Shown here: in pieces, positions 10,606 to 22,263 of the stretch | Numbering within the stretch: the first letter of the stretch is position 1 | Layout: each line of letters starts with the position of its first letter | Assembly: GCA_963575645.1 (NCBI GenBank) | Contig: OY754466.1 | Location: forward strand, 2,520,001-2,584,000 | DNA: 64,000 bases | DNA from: Xanthostigma xanthostigma | Lineage: Eukaryota > Arthropoda > Insecta > Raphidioptera > Raphidiidae | Direction: 5' to 3' | Made by a program: the position numbers and the translations under genes | The notes under the pieces: model-generated | The model's input: the letters and a program-made list of their open reading frames with translations, nothing else | Database searches by the model: none | Told to the model about the DNA's origin: nothing

Positions 10606-11062
10606 TTATAATATTAGTATGTACTTATAGAAGTATAGATTTCTCTTAAACCGAATATCTAGGTAGTTATTAAATCAAATTAAATCCTCGTCATTTGCCT
10701 TTGTATTTCAATAAATTAGGCAGGTTAGTGCATCGATGTATTTCATCTATTCAAAGAGGAAGAGCTCTGAAGCTCGGTGGCAACGCCTCCATGGAATTTA
10801 CTTGGTTTACATCTTAGCACTATTTCAAATACCTTTCTGTACATACCATACATTCACATATATACTACAATCTCCCTACATATATTGTCGAGTGCCCGAA
10901 AACATTATTTGCAGTCGTTACAGTCCCACTGTGCGAGATAGTCTTACAACACAAGTCCTTCAGAAATGTCCTGACTCTATGATATTAATTATTGTTCCTT
11001 CTCGTTTTTTTTCCGTATCTTTAGGTATGAATAGCAAGAGAAGCGGTGATACTAAGGCCTCA

Positions 11063-12015
11063 GTGATATGTTAAAAATAAAATTATTTTATTGAAAGATA
11101 CTTCTGATTGGCTGATTGGCGGCAGTTCAAGCGGCAACGAGCTCATTTCACTACGTGCTTGGTATCGAAAGTTTGACAACAGCGCTCATTATTTAATTTG
11201 TTGGTGTTCGTAACACATTTTTAGCTGATAGGTTAAAATAACATTATTTTATTGAAAGATGCTTCTGATTGGCTGATTGGCGGCAATGAGCTCATTTCAC
11301 TACGTGCTTTGTATCGGAAATTTGACAACAGCGCTCATTATTTAATTTGTTGGTGTTCTTAACACATTTTTAACTGACATGTTAAAATAAAATTATTTTA
11401 TTGAAAGATACTTCTGATTGGCGGCTGTTCAAGCGGCAATGAGCTCATTTCACTACGTGCTTTGTATCGGAAATTTGACAACAGCGCTCATTATTTAATT
11501 TGTTGGTGTTCTTAACACATTTTTAACTGACATGTTAAAATAAAATTATTTTATTGAAAGATACTTCTGATTGGCGGCTGTTCAAGCGGCAATGAGCTCA
11601 TTTCACTACGTGCTTTGTATCGGAAATTTGACAACAGCGCTCATTATTTAATTTGTTGGTGTTCTTAACACATTTTTAACTGACATGTTAAAATAAAATT
11701 ATTTTATTGAAAGATACTACTTCTGATTGGCTGATTGGCGGCAGTTCAAGCGGCAATGAGCTCATTTCATTACGTGCTTTGTATCGGAAATTTGGCAACA
11801 GCGCTCATTATTAAATGTGTTGGTGTTCTTGACACTTTTTTAGCTGATATGTTAAAATAAAATTATTTTATTGAAAGATACTACTTCTGATTGGCTGATT
11901 GGCGGCAGCTCAAGCAGCAATGAGCTCATTTCACTACGTGCTTTGTATCGGAAATTTGACAACAGCGCTTATTATTTAATTTGTTGGTGTTCTTAACACA
12001 TTTTTAGCTGGCAGG
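11063..12015 (+). repeat. Six tandem units of about 150-164 bp
   Basis: TTGAAAGAT marks units at 11091, 11252, 11401, 11554, 11707 and 11871 (periods 161, 149, 153, 153, 164). Each unit contains TTCTGATTGGCTGATTGGCG, GAGCTCATTTCACTACGTGC and TTTGACAACAGCGCTCATT. Length differences come mainly from presence or absence of a short CTGATTGG duplication. No function is visible. Confidence 0.85.
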
Positions 12016-12364
12016 AATGTGAAATGTGATACACAATTCGTGTATATTAAACATTAATGTAAAATGAGTAAGAAGCATAACTTCCGTCGTGTGCCTACGA
12101 ACCGACGCACACCTCTTTTTTTCTAATATTTACGTGCCATGTTTCCTGCCGTTCGAAAAAAACTTTCCTCGGGTCAATAAGTGTGTTCAGATAAAACAAA
12201 TCTGTTAATATTTTGAAATTGAATGAACGATGTTGAGCTAGCCATCTTAGTATCTAGTGAAACGTGTTCGATGCGGGATGCCGTGCTGCAGTGGGTGGAT
12301 CTACTAGATCGTCATCCTGGTCCGAATCTTGGAAATTGCCGGACGTTTGCATGTACGTACAGTG
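12016..12364. other. Unassigned intergenic sequence
   Basis: Nothing recognised. A 63-codon frame that continues into the next element has no known domain. Confidence 0.4.
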
Positions 12365-12649
12365 TAAAGGCCGCTGCACACGAGGCTAGTTTTGCTGCTA
12401 GATTCCAGCGTTAGTTTTTGTGATGGCTTTTTTCACACGATGCATGTATTCAAGCTTGCTTTGTAGATAGCTTTGCCGCGCGCACAGTGTTAGAATGTTA
12501 ACAAAAGTGAACGTTGATTGTCTCTGAACAGAACAAACACTATGACGTCATGTTTGTTTATGGGCGTTTGTCCATGTTACCCACGTGACAAGATACTGTT
12601 TCCTGATTGATTTTTGCTCAAAACAATCAGACGAACTAGAAAGAAATAA

Positions 12650-12911
12650 AACAAGCTTTTATTAGTTGTTAATAAAAGTGAAATAAAAAGTTAAAAATAA
12701 TTTTATTCCGATTAGAAATAAGTCGTTTTATAAGTACTTATCAAAGTCTCAAGTTTTCAAATTACACCGTCTTTTTGTTTTCTCTTGTGATTAAAATGTA
12801 ACAAGCTTTTATTTGAAAGCTTGAGAGTATAAAACGACTTATTTCTAATCGGAATAAAATTATTTTCAACTTTTTAGTTCATTTTTATTAACAACTAATA
12901 AAAGCTTGTTT
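12650..12911. mobile_element. Nested fold-back MITE
   Basis: Left arm ACAAGCTTTTATTAGTTG onwards and right arm CAACTAATAAAAGCTTGT are inverted copies of about 85 bp. They include ATTCCGATTAGAAATAAGTC and its complement, around a ~90-bp centre. It lies within the GGCCGCTGCAC element and is therefore younger than it. Confidence 0.75.
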
Positions 12912-12974
12912 TAAAATATTTTTTTTCGCTTATTTATTTTTAAGTTTTTAGTGTGCTTTATTAAAAGTGCGATT

Positions 12975-13225
12975 TGCAGTTAATTATTACAATATTGTAT
13001 TGTTATCGGAGCTACATACGTATGCAAAATTTCAACTCCATCGGATAACGGTAAATAGTTAAAAGTGCTATTTGCAACCGGGCAAAAGCCGGAACAGTCA
13101 AGTTATCATAATATTATATTGTCATCGGAACTACATACGTATGCAAAATTTCAGCTCAATCGGATGACGGGAAGTGGGTCAAATTTAACTTGCTAGATTT
13201 GATTTCAGACAGACAGACACCGGGA
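12975..13225 (+). repeat. Direct repeat with CATACGTATGC motif
   Basis: Two units about 110 bp apart share CTACATACGTATGCAAAATT and TCAATCGGATGACGG-type sequence, ending in an AGACAGACAGACA run. Similar blocks are common in lepidopteran intergenic DNA as far as I recall. It codes for nothing. Confidence 0.5.
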
Positions 13226-13754
13226 CAGGCGAAATTAAATAAAAGCTTGTAAAATAGGCCCTGTCCTAATTTTGCAAATCCATCTTGTCACCTCGCAGAC
13301 GAGTCCGCAGTGACCTATTCCATGTTCGTTAGCCGGCACGGCAGCCAGTTCAAGTCCACTAGCGGCAAAGCTAGCCTCGTGTGCAGCGGCCTTAATATCC
13401 ATGTGTGTTATACGGATGGGCGAATGTATTGGACCCACGTAGTGTGTGTAGTCCAGAGATATTTAATATAAGCAGATCCAACTGTTTACATTTTAACCTG
13501 ATCATACACCGTTTCTATCAGAATTCAACGTTGACAAACTTCGGCGAGCTGAAGACGAAGGGTATATAACTTATATTAAATGCATCTGTTGGAAAATACA
13601 TGTGACAACACTGCATGAACGCATGATTCACTTTTCATTCAATGCATTCCTTTTATTGTCATTACGGAAGTTGCAGTGTTGCTATGTGCTTTGTGTGACA
13701 TTTTGCGAAAATCAAGTATTTTTCATTTTTTTTTATTAGTATTGACAATTTACA

Positions 13755-14316
13755 ATGGTTCGGCAGTGCGTAGTTTGCAAAAAAATGGATTATTCTAATC
13801 CCGGATTGATATTTCGGCGGTAAGTAAGATTATGTTTTTTTTTAAGTTAAGCAGTGGTGTAGACGTAGTTAAAAATTATTTTTATTAAATTATTGCAAAA
13901 ACAATTTTACATGTGCACTTCTTTAAAAAATATCTTGATGGAGGATTAAAAAAATGATTGTTAAATTCTAAGCTAGATTTCCCAACTTTAAGCTGAATAG
14001 ATAATTTTGTTGGACTTATTTACTGAACCTAGATTTTTCGAAGGTAAACATTTCGTTTACCTTTTACAGCACATTTTAGTATACTTTAATGTTTATTTAT
14101 ATTGTTGTAGCTTTCCAGTAAATCATGAGCGCAGACAAAGATGGATGATATTTTGGATTTACGAAAACAGCATGTCAAAAAGTTTGCTCAAATTTGTTCA
14201 GATTATTTTGATCGGAGCGATATTATGACTACTCAACTAACTGGACGAAGGCAAATAAGACCAGATGCTGATCCCCAATTTAATACCACAGTTTTTACTG
14301 ATCGTTTATCTTACAG
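13755..14316 (+). pseudogene. Two-exon THAP-domain gene fragment, frameshifted
   Basis: Exon 1 (13755-13819) encodes MVRQCVVCKK then NPGLIFR and ends at a consensus donor GTAAGTAAG. Exon 2 (14111-14316) follows a GTTGTAG acceptor and continues RFPVNHERRQRWM, the FP and W landmarks of the THAP DNA-binding domain. In that frame a stop comes at about 14226. The +1 frame supplies the rest of the domain: KKFAQICSDYFDRSDI, then RRQIRPDADPQF, like the RRxLxPDAVPxxF end of THAP. So a one-base indel near 14142-14150 breaks the gene. CVVC is the first zinc pair. In the CSDY block tyrosine replaces the last histidine ligand. It could be a P-element-related or host-gene remnant. No downstream exon was found. 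Confidence 0.7.
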
Positions 14317-15535
14317 GTAAAACAAATAAACTCAACTTATTTGCAGTAATCTTTAATTATGCCATTAATAATTATTATATTTAAGACTGATTATTGTCTA
14401 AAAAATTCTTGTGATAATATGTAATAAATAATATAAGAAAAATCCGATGTTGTCTTTTATTACCTACTCAAAATAACTAAAAAATATATAGATACGGAAA
14501 TTGCCCTACCTTAGCGGTCAGGTACAAAAGAAAGAATAAATATTTAATATGTACCGAAATCCTTCACTCCAAAACTACTGAGTCTAAAATTTGGAAAAAT
14601 AGCGAATATAGGGCCCCCTCTTATAGTTTACAGGAAAACTAAAACGAAAATCTTAAGTATTAAAGTTTTCACAAAAAACGGAATGGTACATACCCTCTCC
14701 TCGCAAGTTCTACTCGCACGTGGCCAGTTTATTATTCTCATTTGTTAGTAAAGGCACATTATTGCATTTAAAATCGTTTAGTAAAATGCCACTTTACTAC
14801 ACAGTGACGTTTGGCAATTAAAATGCTTTGACCACCAGATTATATGCGATAAAACAAATCACGTTAAAATCTTTATGATTCAAATTACATACCAAATTTT
14901 ATCTTCTAGAGTAAATTATTTTAATAAAACGTAAAATCAGTTTCTATTGCGTCTAGAACCTCTCCAGTATTAATTACTTCTAATTGATATTCAAGTAAAT
15001 TTTGCTCCTTTTATTAAATAAATATTGTAAAACCTGGCTTTACAATTGTTAGGTATGTTCTAATGTTATATGAATATTCCATTAACACAAAATATATTTT
15101 TAATTTACGTTAAAAATTCTTGTTTTTAATAATCCCGAAAAAACCATACGCCCCTGGTTAAGATAATGCTGAAGAAGCTTCCGTTACAACGTTGCCTTTT
15201 TAAAGCCATCTCTTTCCAACTTATTTAAAACTGTGAAACTATGTATGATTATAAACAAATCGTGTTTTATGAATGGGATGTTGTGTCTCCTTATATTAAA
15301 TGTCTCTGGTGTAGTCTATTATGTACCTATCTCTGTCTACATTGAGTACATACAATTCATGGAGAACGTCGAACGCCCGCCGTACAGACAACCAGCCAAG
15401 CTGAAGCGGGCTCTATTAGATGCTTGGTATTCATCCATCTTGTACAGGGATCGCACCTACTATATTATGAGAGATTTATCTGTACAATAGACCGCTTGCA
15501 TGATTTTACCATTCCAACCCACAAGTGGGGAATGG
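14317..15535. other. Unassigned sequence after the THAP fragment
   Basis: AT-rich with no repeat match elsewhere in the window. A somewhat GC-richer frame at about 15335-15490 (residues such as ERPPYRQPAKLKRALLDAW) has no domain I recognise. It could be a transposon or exon remnant. Confidence 0.35.
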
Positions 15536-15539
15536 AACT

Positions 15540-16200
15540 AGTTTAGGTCAAAAATCGCTTTTCAAAAATGTTATAATATCTTTCCGTCTTGAGGTCCCCC
15601 GAATCCAAAAAACATAGGTATTTTTGGAAAAACTCTGTGCGTCTGTTAGTCTGTGAACACGATACAGGTCAAACGGATGAGCGGATTGAAACGAAATTTT
15701 GGGAGGATGTTTGGTATGCAAATACGAAGAGCCCTATTGTTTTTGGGGAAAATCGGCGCATGCGCAGAAGAGATATATGCTAAAACGGTGTTCTTTATAT
15801 AATAATGGTACACTTTTCATAACGGCTTATTATTCTATTTATTTTTTCAAGAAAGTTTCGTTAAAAAATGTTTTATCTAAATATTATAGTTTCGGAAATA
15901 TTTTGAAAATAAAAAGAAATCATCCGCTCTTTTGTTTTATGGATCTGTCAGAAATAAACTAGTTCGGCATGCTTTGATTAATTTTTTACATGACGTGGAA
16001 CATATTATATATGTAGGTAACCATGCCAACGAATAGCAAATATCATATTGAATACTAGCCATTACCCGCGTCACTTCACGCGATATTAGAAACTTTCTTT
16101 TCTTTATTATAATCAAATGTCAACATTTTTGAAGTTGGAATGGTCCCGTCGCCCAATTGGCTGGAATTTTATTCTCGTTTCAAATCAGTATGTTCTTACT
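15540..16200 (+). repeat. Left arm of a 5-kb-spaced inverted repeat
   Basis: From TTTAGGTCAAAAATCG to about GGAATGGTCCCGTCGCCCAA, this segment matches 20945-21780 in inverse orientation. It includes CGCATGCGCAGAAGAGATAT and CATGACGTGGAACATATTA. It also holds A|CTAG followed by CCATTACCCGCG at 16062, which read on the minus strand is a hairpin plus CTAG, like a Helitron 3' end. Homology extends beyond that CTAG on both sides, so the Helitron-like piece was inserted before the larger unit was copied. Confidence 0.65.
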
Positions 16201-16439
16201 AAAGGATTTCCAATCTCGGGAATAACAGAATGATTTTTAATAAACGAACAATTCATTCGAAATGTTTCCTTCGCACGATGTATGTATGTACATGGTTTCA
16301 ACTCTCGAATGTATTTTGCTCTCGGTTTTGATTGTTTGACTTGAGAGAGTCACCTGCATACAAAGCTCCATAGAACAGACACAGATAAAAAATGTAAGTA
16401 ATCGTATTAAAATCTCGAGTGATTCATTCGCTCTAATCT

Positions 16440-16785
16440 CCGAAACCACTGAACAGGTTTTAATGAAATTTTGTAAATGTGTCATGCTTGGTGCAACTTA
16501 CACTATAGGAAAGTTTTTATTAAATATTTTGTACAAAATTACGGTGTTTTCTCAAAAAACCCTAATTTAGTAACATGTAACGACATCTGATAGAATTTAC
16601 TCAAAGCTATTAGTTCAGAAGCAAACAAAACAAACTGTTTTAGTACCAAGTAGCGACATTTGTTAGAATTCGCTCAAAGCTATTAGTTCAGAAGCAAATC
16701 CGGTAGAATTGGCTCAGACGCCGGGCCGCAAACGAATCACATTTTGCAGAATCATATCTATCCCACCCGGGACAGTCCGCTGGTA
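16440..16785 (+). mobile_element. Helitron-like 3' fragment with tandem motif
   Basis: It contains AAGCTATTAGTTCAGAAGCA units and GCCGCAAACGAATC, and ends with CACCCGGGACAGTCCGCTGG, a degraded form of the hairpin plus CGCTAG terminus seen at 41514 and 43548. The 5' end is not identifiable. Confidence 0.5.
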
Positions 16786-17145
16786 TTCTTATATAACGGT
16801 GTTTTAACATGTAAAAATAAGTAAATAAAAACAATCCACTGTTTTTCAACGTTAACAAACAACAAAATTATACGTCTAGGAACGTCTGAAATCTATAGAA
16901 GCGGTAAAATAGCTTTCACTCTTGAAGTTTATCGACGATCGATATCAACTTTGCCTGAAATACGAATCGCAAATAAGTATTCAATTTATTTTCGTTTTTG
17001 TTTGACTAGCTACTAAACTAGTTTGTGAACAAAAGGTAGAGTCGATAAACGATCGCCTATTAGTTTAGGATGCACGTAAAACATTCCGAATTACTTTTCT
17101 CTGAGAGAATTTCACTCAGCCTACAGTTTATAATAATAATAATAA
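16786..17145. other. Unassigned intergenic sequence
   Basis: AT-rich. Contains near-palindromic TCGATCG-type motifs at about 16930-17055 and a TAA repeat before the next Helitron. No gene seen. Confidence 0.4.
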
Positions 17146-17614
17146 CTAGTGTGACCTGTGCGAATTATTCGCACTAAATAAGTATAATAATTATCACTTT
17201 ACAAAATTATTTTTTAAATATGATTGCAGGTATTCAATTCGTTTCTAATTTTGCACTCAGCTTATAACGTTCTTCTTTTTGTTGTATTACAATATGAAGC
17301 TCAGATGACAGATCGAAGAAATATTTTACTAAAATTGTCATATAGAGGCGCAAGTTGAGCTAAGCCGTCAGATGGCATCATGCAGCATTGCAGTGACGTT
17401 GTTCAGCGTTGTCCGTCAGATGGCAGACGTTGTTCAGCGTAGCTGTTAATTAATTAATTTGCAAAAACAAAAGCAATAATAAATTTTTTAGTTGTAGATG
17501 TCAGTAGAGCAAGCAATTATCTGTAAATTATATATAATTTATGTGGAGAAATTGTGTGGTTTTTTTCTAAAAAGGGAGGCAAACATCTTAACCTTAACGT
17601 ATTAATATATATGA
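17146..17614 (-). mobile_element. Small non-autonomous Helitron, copy 1
   Basis: On the minus strand the element starts TCATATATATTAATACG and ends with the hairpin GTGCGAATAATTCGCAC, eight bases, then CTAG. The outer bases are A and T as expected for Helitron insertion between A and T, and there is no target duplication. The other copies are at 51760, 56891 and 57919. No Rep/helicase coding is present. A SINE inserted directly at its 5' boundary. Confidence 0.85.
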
Positions 17615-18018
17615 TAATGATGATAATGCGTTTAACGACCGTTTCTCGACTTTATGTCATAACAGACGCCATTCGCACAATTACTATTTTTTTTCTACCA
17701 CACTTCCCGTTATTTTCTACAATTTTTAAACTTCAACTTAATTAGCAATGGGTGAATGAAGGAGTTTTAGGAAATTAGGATAAAGTAGGCAAATTTTGAG
17801 CATAGGAGTTTGACAGGTAATCGGCCATGGCCTTGAATAAAGAACTATCTCGATAATTATTTGGAATTATTGAGGGAAACCATGGAAAACCTCAACAAGA
17901 TGGCCGGTACAGGAATTACCGTTTCTCGGCGAGAGGCAGTGGGGAGAAACTCCCAGCCACATCTGCCCCCGCCGGGATTCGAACCCGGTACCTCCCGAAT
18001 GCGAGTCCAGTGCTCGGT
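17615..18018 (-). mobile_element. tRNA-derived SINE, head truncated
   Basis: Same family as 229-650, including ATTCGAACCCGGTACCTCCC at 17970-17995. The tRNA head is cut after CGAGTCCAGTGCTC, so the A box is missing. The tail is GATAATGATGATAATG, next to the end of the Helitron at 17614. Confidence 0.8.
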
Positions 18019-18245
18019 AAATATTACTAAAATGACGACGGTTACGGACATTATATGTAACACTAGTGCATATAGCAGACATGCCGTTGTATTGGGAAAT
18101 TCCTTTTAGCGTTTAAATATTTACAAATCGGTAAAAGCTGCAGAGTACGCTCATATTCAGTTTTATATACTTCATTTTACTGCATCTAGAGAACAATAGC
18201 CGTAAAAATAATACACTAGTAGTTCTATGCACTCGGCATCTATAA

Positions 18246-18600
18246 TAGGTACTAGCTGTTACCCGCGGCTCCGCACGCGATTGAGACGAAACACGGATGC
18301 GCTCCCATTATTTATGACTAGCGGTCCCGCTCGGTTTCACCCGGGTGCAAAAGAACGGATGGGGAAGTGCGGGACACGAGTACGCACATTCATCTTTACC
18401 GAGATGAATGTTGTGTCCAAACTTCAGAATTATCGGAGTGACCGTTCAAGTTTTTGTCGTTAAAAAGCAGTATTTATACCTTTTTTAAGTAATAAATTTC
18501 TTTTAAAACAATAATTACTGTAATTAATAAAATATAGTAAATATATAATTGAAAACACTGTAGGAAAATTATTTTTATATAGGTATCTATACATGGCGCG
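18246..18600 (-). mobile_element. Two Helitron 3' fragments on the minus strand
   Basis: At 18246 ACTAGCTGTTACCCGCGGC reads on the minus strand as a hairpin plus CTAG|T. At 18317 ACTAGCGGTCCCGCTCGG reads as the 3' end of the family intact at 37769, and homology to 28900-29133 continues to about 18600 (TTTCTTTTAAAAC, TATATAGGTATCTATA). Both are 5'-truncated. Confidence 0.65.
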
Positions 18601-19725
18601 TTTATACGTTTTGCATTTCTCTTGTTTTACTTTACCCACTTGTGCGAAATAGGACATTTTACTACCACTATACAGGCACGAAAAGCAGTTATTTTATAAG
18701 TTACGCAAAAAAACATTACTAAAAAAATCGACTTTAAATTTTTAAATAAGCAATATCAAATCATATATTTGTAAATGTGATAATTTTGAGGTTAAAACAC
18801 CACCGATGAGTAACTCTCCCTTAATCAAACTAATTTCAGGGCTGGTTTCACAGGGATTAAAATTTAATTTCGATGCAATGTATAGGGCAAATCCATCAAA
18901 GCAACTAAAATTGGCATTTAATATTTTATTTGATTTACTACACAGAGGCGTATAATTTCCCCGCTCAAAGTGTTGGCAAATATTTTCAGAATCATTGAGA
19001 TTCGTGTCAAACTTAAATAAATTATCAAAAATTGATAGTTTGAAAAAAATCTAAAAAAAAAACAGTGTTAAAGAGCTCAATTTTATACGCTAGGGTATCG
19101 TTTAGATTTACAAGATACTGTGGCCATGCTAAATAATATTAACATGGGTGTTCCATTTTTTGTCAAACACCCTCTAAAAACGTATTACGTTTTCATTTAC
19201 GAAACTATAAAATTTCAAATTAAAACTAGCAAAATTTAATTTCTAAAATCACATGTGTCAATTTTCATTTGAAGCGAAAACTGTTAAATATGTGCTTACA
19301 GCAGGATATGTTGTCGAGACACAATTAAAAATGACTACGGGTATTCAAGTACCCGAACTGACAAAAGTACCCGCTCGATTCTTTAAATTTAAAAATTATT
19401 TTTTCTTCATAAATCGATCGAAAGTACATACTTTCGGCATCAATTGTATAAGGCAGAAAGTCTAACATTTACGCACTGGTGGGATTACACGCACTGATGC
19501 GGGAAGTACGTACGTTCGAGCGGCAGTAAAAAAAAAAACAACCTATCAACTGTTGTTTAGATGTCGTTTCCAAAGCAATCCTAATATAGTCGCGATCACT
19601 GCTGTCATTCGTGTTTTACGTATAACCTCAAAGCTGCTTGCTTGGAATTTATCTGTGTTTTTATGTAATTAATTAATTGATGTATTTAATAAGCGTACTT
19701 ACGACCGAGGTATGAAGCAAAATTG
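18601..19725. other. Unassigned intergenic sequence
   Basis: AT-rich with no repeat partner in the window and no frame with a recognisable domain. Confidence 0.45.
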
Positions 19726-19833
19726 TATACACCACACTGGCCGAAAGTTTGATATCCTTACACTGCGCGCCATGAAATCCCGAGGCGAGTCGAGGGTAAC
19801 ATGGCGCGCAGTGCAAGTGTGGTGTAATATACT
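19726..19833. mobile_element. 108-bp hairpin mini-element
   Basis: TATACACCACACT at the left and AGTGTGGTGTAATATA at the right are inverted. An inner pair, CACTGCGCGCCAT and ATGGCGCGCAGTG (19761-19813), forms a 13-bp perfect stem. It is probably a very short MITE. Confidence 0.5.
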
Positions 19834-19884
19834 ATTTACTTTTTTACTGAATTTTGTCCCGACAAAATTCTAGTATCTATCTAA

Positions 19885-19995
19885 ATTGAGTCCTGCCCTA
19901 GCACTGGCATCGCCAAGTTGGGCAGGAAACAGTTCACTATAAAGCTATTGTGAACAATTTGTATTTGTATAGTTTGCATTAATTGTATTTAATTA
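19885..19995 (+). mobile_element. LINE 3' end fragment
   Basis: CTGGCATCGCCAAGTTGGGC and AGGAAACAG followed by AT-rich tail sequence resemble the block at 50690-50790 (CTCTGCCAAGTTGGGTAGG). This is a typical 3' UTR of insect CR1/Jockey-group LINEs. The tail is AAATTAAA-type. Confidence 0.4.
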
Positions 19996-20039
19996 AATTA
20001 AAATAAAAATTAAAAAAAATTAAATTTCGCCCTGTCATG

Positions 20040-20235
20040 TAGATGTCACCTTCAACAAAAACCATACTAACGCATGCACACAGCAAGCCTTACGAGCTGT
20101 CAACCAACGAAATACTAGTGCAACGCTCCTTGCTCGCTATGGATGGAGTTATCAGCGAACAGACGTTTTGCAAACGGTCACTGCTGTCTCGTCGACCACG
20201 GATCGGCTCGCCGGATCTCCAGGGTTCAAAATAAT
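20040..20235. other. GC-richer unassigned segment
   Basis: About 50 percent GC against an AT-rich background, open for 63 codons on the plus strand (20043-20234), no recognised domain and no splice sites of quality. It could be an old exon or a 5' UTR. The 20236-20640 stretch after it shows nothing. Confidence 0.25.
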
Positions 20236-20944
20236 TTAGCAGTGTTAACTATTTCTTTTCTTATCGTTTAAAGAAATCAAACACCAATCGTACGTTCTAC
20301 TATTTTATTTCGTTCTCTTAAACTTAAAGGTAACAATTTGATACAAAGAATAGAAAACACATTTACGTGAGAAATACAAATAATAAATTACATCCATGAA
20401 ATGCGAAATGAAATCACTACTACAAAAATATATAAGTAGCGTCGCACCATCACAGCGTCGTGCCAATTACATGTTTTCACTCGCATCCCACCGCGCGAGG
20501 ATTCACATAAAAAAAATCCGGTGTTCGAACTTGAGTACCCGATTTCAAAAAATAACGGGTTACGTCACGGCCAGATTAAATTGAAATAGCACTGAAAGCT
20601 TCAGCTCAGCAGCTTGCATTACGGAGAGCTTCATGATTAAGCTACACTATAGCGTGAGTTTACACTAGCGACCTCTGTTGTATAAACATAGAGGGGCCGT
20701 CTTTCTGTCCCTTCGTTCCTCCCCACATAACGTGTCCTGTTTACCAACTGGACAGCGAGATACTGAAAGCTGACTCTTTTCAATTAGTGGTTTATAGTAA
20801 ACACACGGTGCAAGAACTTTAATTTTGACAAAATATATATTTGTCAGCCACCTGGTCACTCTGAAATGATTCAGTCGAAAATAGTTTTGGTGTGAAACAT
20901 CTACATGGGAGCACAACTGTGCTATTGGCGCGACACTTTTATAG

Positions 20945-21780
20945 GACGTTTTATTATAAAATTTCCAGCCAATTGGACGACGGGACCATTCTAGCTTCAA
21001 AAATGTTAGCATTTGATTATAATAAGAAAAATAAAATTTGTGATATCGTGTGAGGTGACGCAGGTAATGGCTAGTATTCAACATTTGTTATTCGTTGCCA
21101 TGGTTACCTACATAATATGTTCCACGTCATGTAAAAATTAATCAAAGCATGCCCAACTAGTTTATTTCTGACAGATCCATAAAACAAAAGACCGGCTGAT
21201 TTTTTTTTATTTTCAAAATAGTTCCGAAACTATAAAATTTAGAAAAAAAATTGGTTGTCTGTAAAGTCGGTTTACGGACGATAGTTTTTTACGTGATAAC
21301 GTATTCCTCTCGAATATCATATTGAATAATCACGCACAGGGTCAGACGGAACGTTAGGAACGTTACACTTTTTCGTGCATGCAGCCGGTGTTTCAACTTT
21401 TTATATTGACGTGATTCATCAATTTATAAGACGTTATCACGTCAAAAACATTTTTAACGAAACTTTCTTGAAAAAATAAATAGAATAATAAGCCGTCATG
21501 AGAAGTATACCATTATTATATAAAAAAAACACCGTTATAGCATATATCTCTTCTGCGCATGCGCCTATTTTCCACAAAAATAATAGGGCTCTTCATATTT
21601 GCATACTAAACATCCTCCCAAAATTTGGTTTCATTCCACTCATCCGTTTGACCTATATCGTGTTCACAGACAGACAGTCGCACAGAGTTTTTCCAAAAAT
21701 GTGTTTTTCGGATTCGGGGGACCTCAAAACAAAAAGATATTGTAAAATTTTGAAAAGTTATTTTTGACCTAAACTAGTAG
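20945..21780 (-). repeat. Right arm of the inverted repeat, with insertion
   Basis: Inverse copy of 15540-16200 from GGCGACGGG-type sequence at 20980 to GACCTAAACTAG at 21766. It carries CTAG|T at about 21073, the mirrored Helitron-like terminus. A TTGGTTGTCTG-family element (21251-21448) interrupts it. The left arm gives the uninterrupted sequence. Confidence 0.65.
21251..21448 (+). mobile_element. TTGGTTGTCTG-family element, 198-bp copy
   Basis: Inserted between TTCCGAAACTATAAAATTTAG and CATTTTTAACGAAAC, which are contiguous in the other arm (about 15880). This defines the element ends as TTGGTTGTC and ACGTCAAAAA, within an A-rich target. The rest of the family is at 10459, 33387 and 35929. 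Confidence 0.8.
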
Positions 21781-22263
21781 TGGGTTGAAAAGGTAAAAAA
21801 AAACATTTTCTAAAACAACCACTTCTTATTCTGAAATAGTAGTCTTTCAACAATAGCACTGTTTTTTTTAAGGTTTCAGGAATGCCTCCCGCGCAGTCGG
21901 TAGTGGTTTGCACTGCACTTTACACAATATATCTCTGCAACTAATCACTGAAAAGGGTAGCTCTTCTGAGCATACATCCAATTTATCCTGTCTGTCCCAT
22001 TGTTGCTGTGAGATTTAATGTAACTGAAATCGTTAAAGTTTAGAAACTGGTGTTTTCAGTTGAACGGACGGTGAGGTTCAGCTTTATCACTGTGTCATCC
22101 ATTTAATCACACACACACATAGTAGGCAGTAGGGCAGTACTTTTTAATTGACTATATTTTAAAAATTCTTCCTTGAGTTACAGAGAACGAGGTGATAAAC
22201 GCTGAAGTTCTTGATGAAATCCTTGCCATAACTGCCCAGAAATGAGACAATTACATCAACATT
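21781..22263. other. Unassigned intergenic sequence
   Basis: No gene or repeat recognised apart from a short CA run at about 22108-22120. Confidence 0.4.

Larger units (their letters stand above)
12365..13395. mobile_element. GGCCGCTGCAC-family DNA element, 1.03 kb
   Basis: The ends TAAAGGCCGCTGCACACGAG and CTCGTGTGCAGCGGCCTTAA are inverted repeats. The left subterminal part has GTGACAAGATACTGTTTCCT, shared with other copies near 26 kb, 46 kb and 49 kb. It contains a nested fold-back (12650-12911) and a tandem segment (12980-13240). TTAA or TAA at the ends would fit piggyBac-like or PIF/Harbinger-like insertion. I cannot decide which. Confidence 0.65.

Noticed and set aside
10736..11074. Open frame of 112 codons on the plus strand
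   Set aside because: It runs into the 150-bp tandem array, with no recognisable domain.
15233..15490. Frame ending ERPPYRQPAKLKRALLDAW...
   Set aside because: Slightly GC-rich but no family recognised and no splice context. Not strong enough to list as a gene.
20665..21084. Open frame of 139 codons on the minus strand
   Set aside because: It lies largely within the right arm of the 15540/20945 inverted repeat. The other arm does not keep the frame, and no domain is visible.
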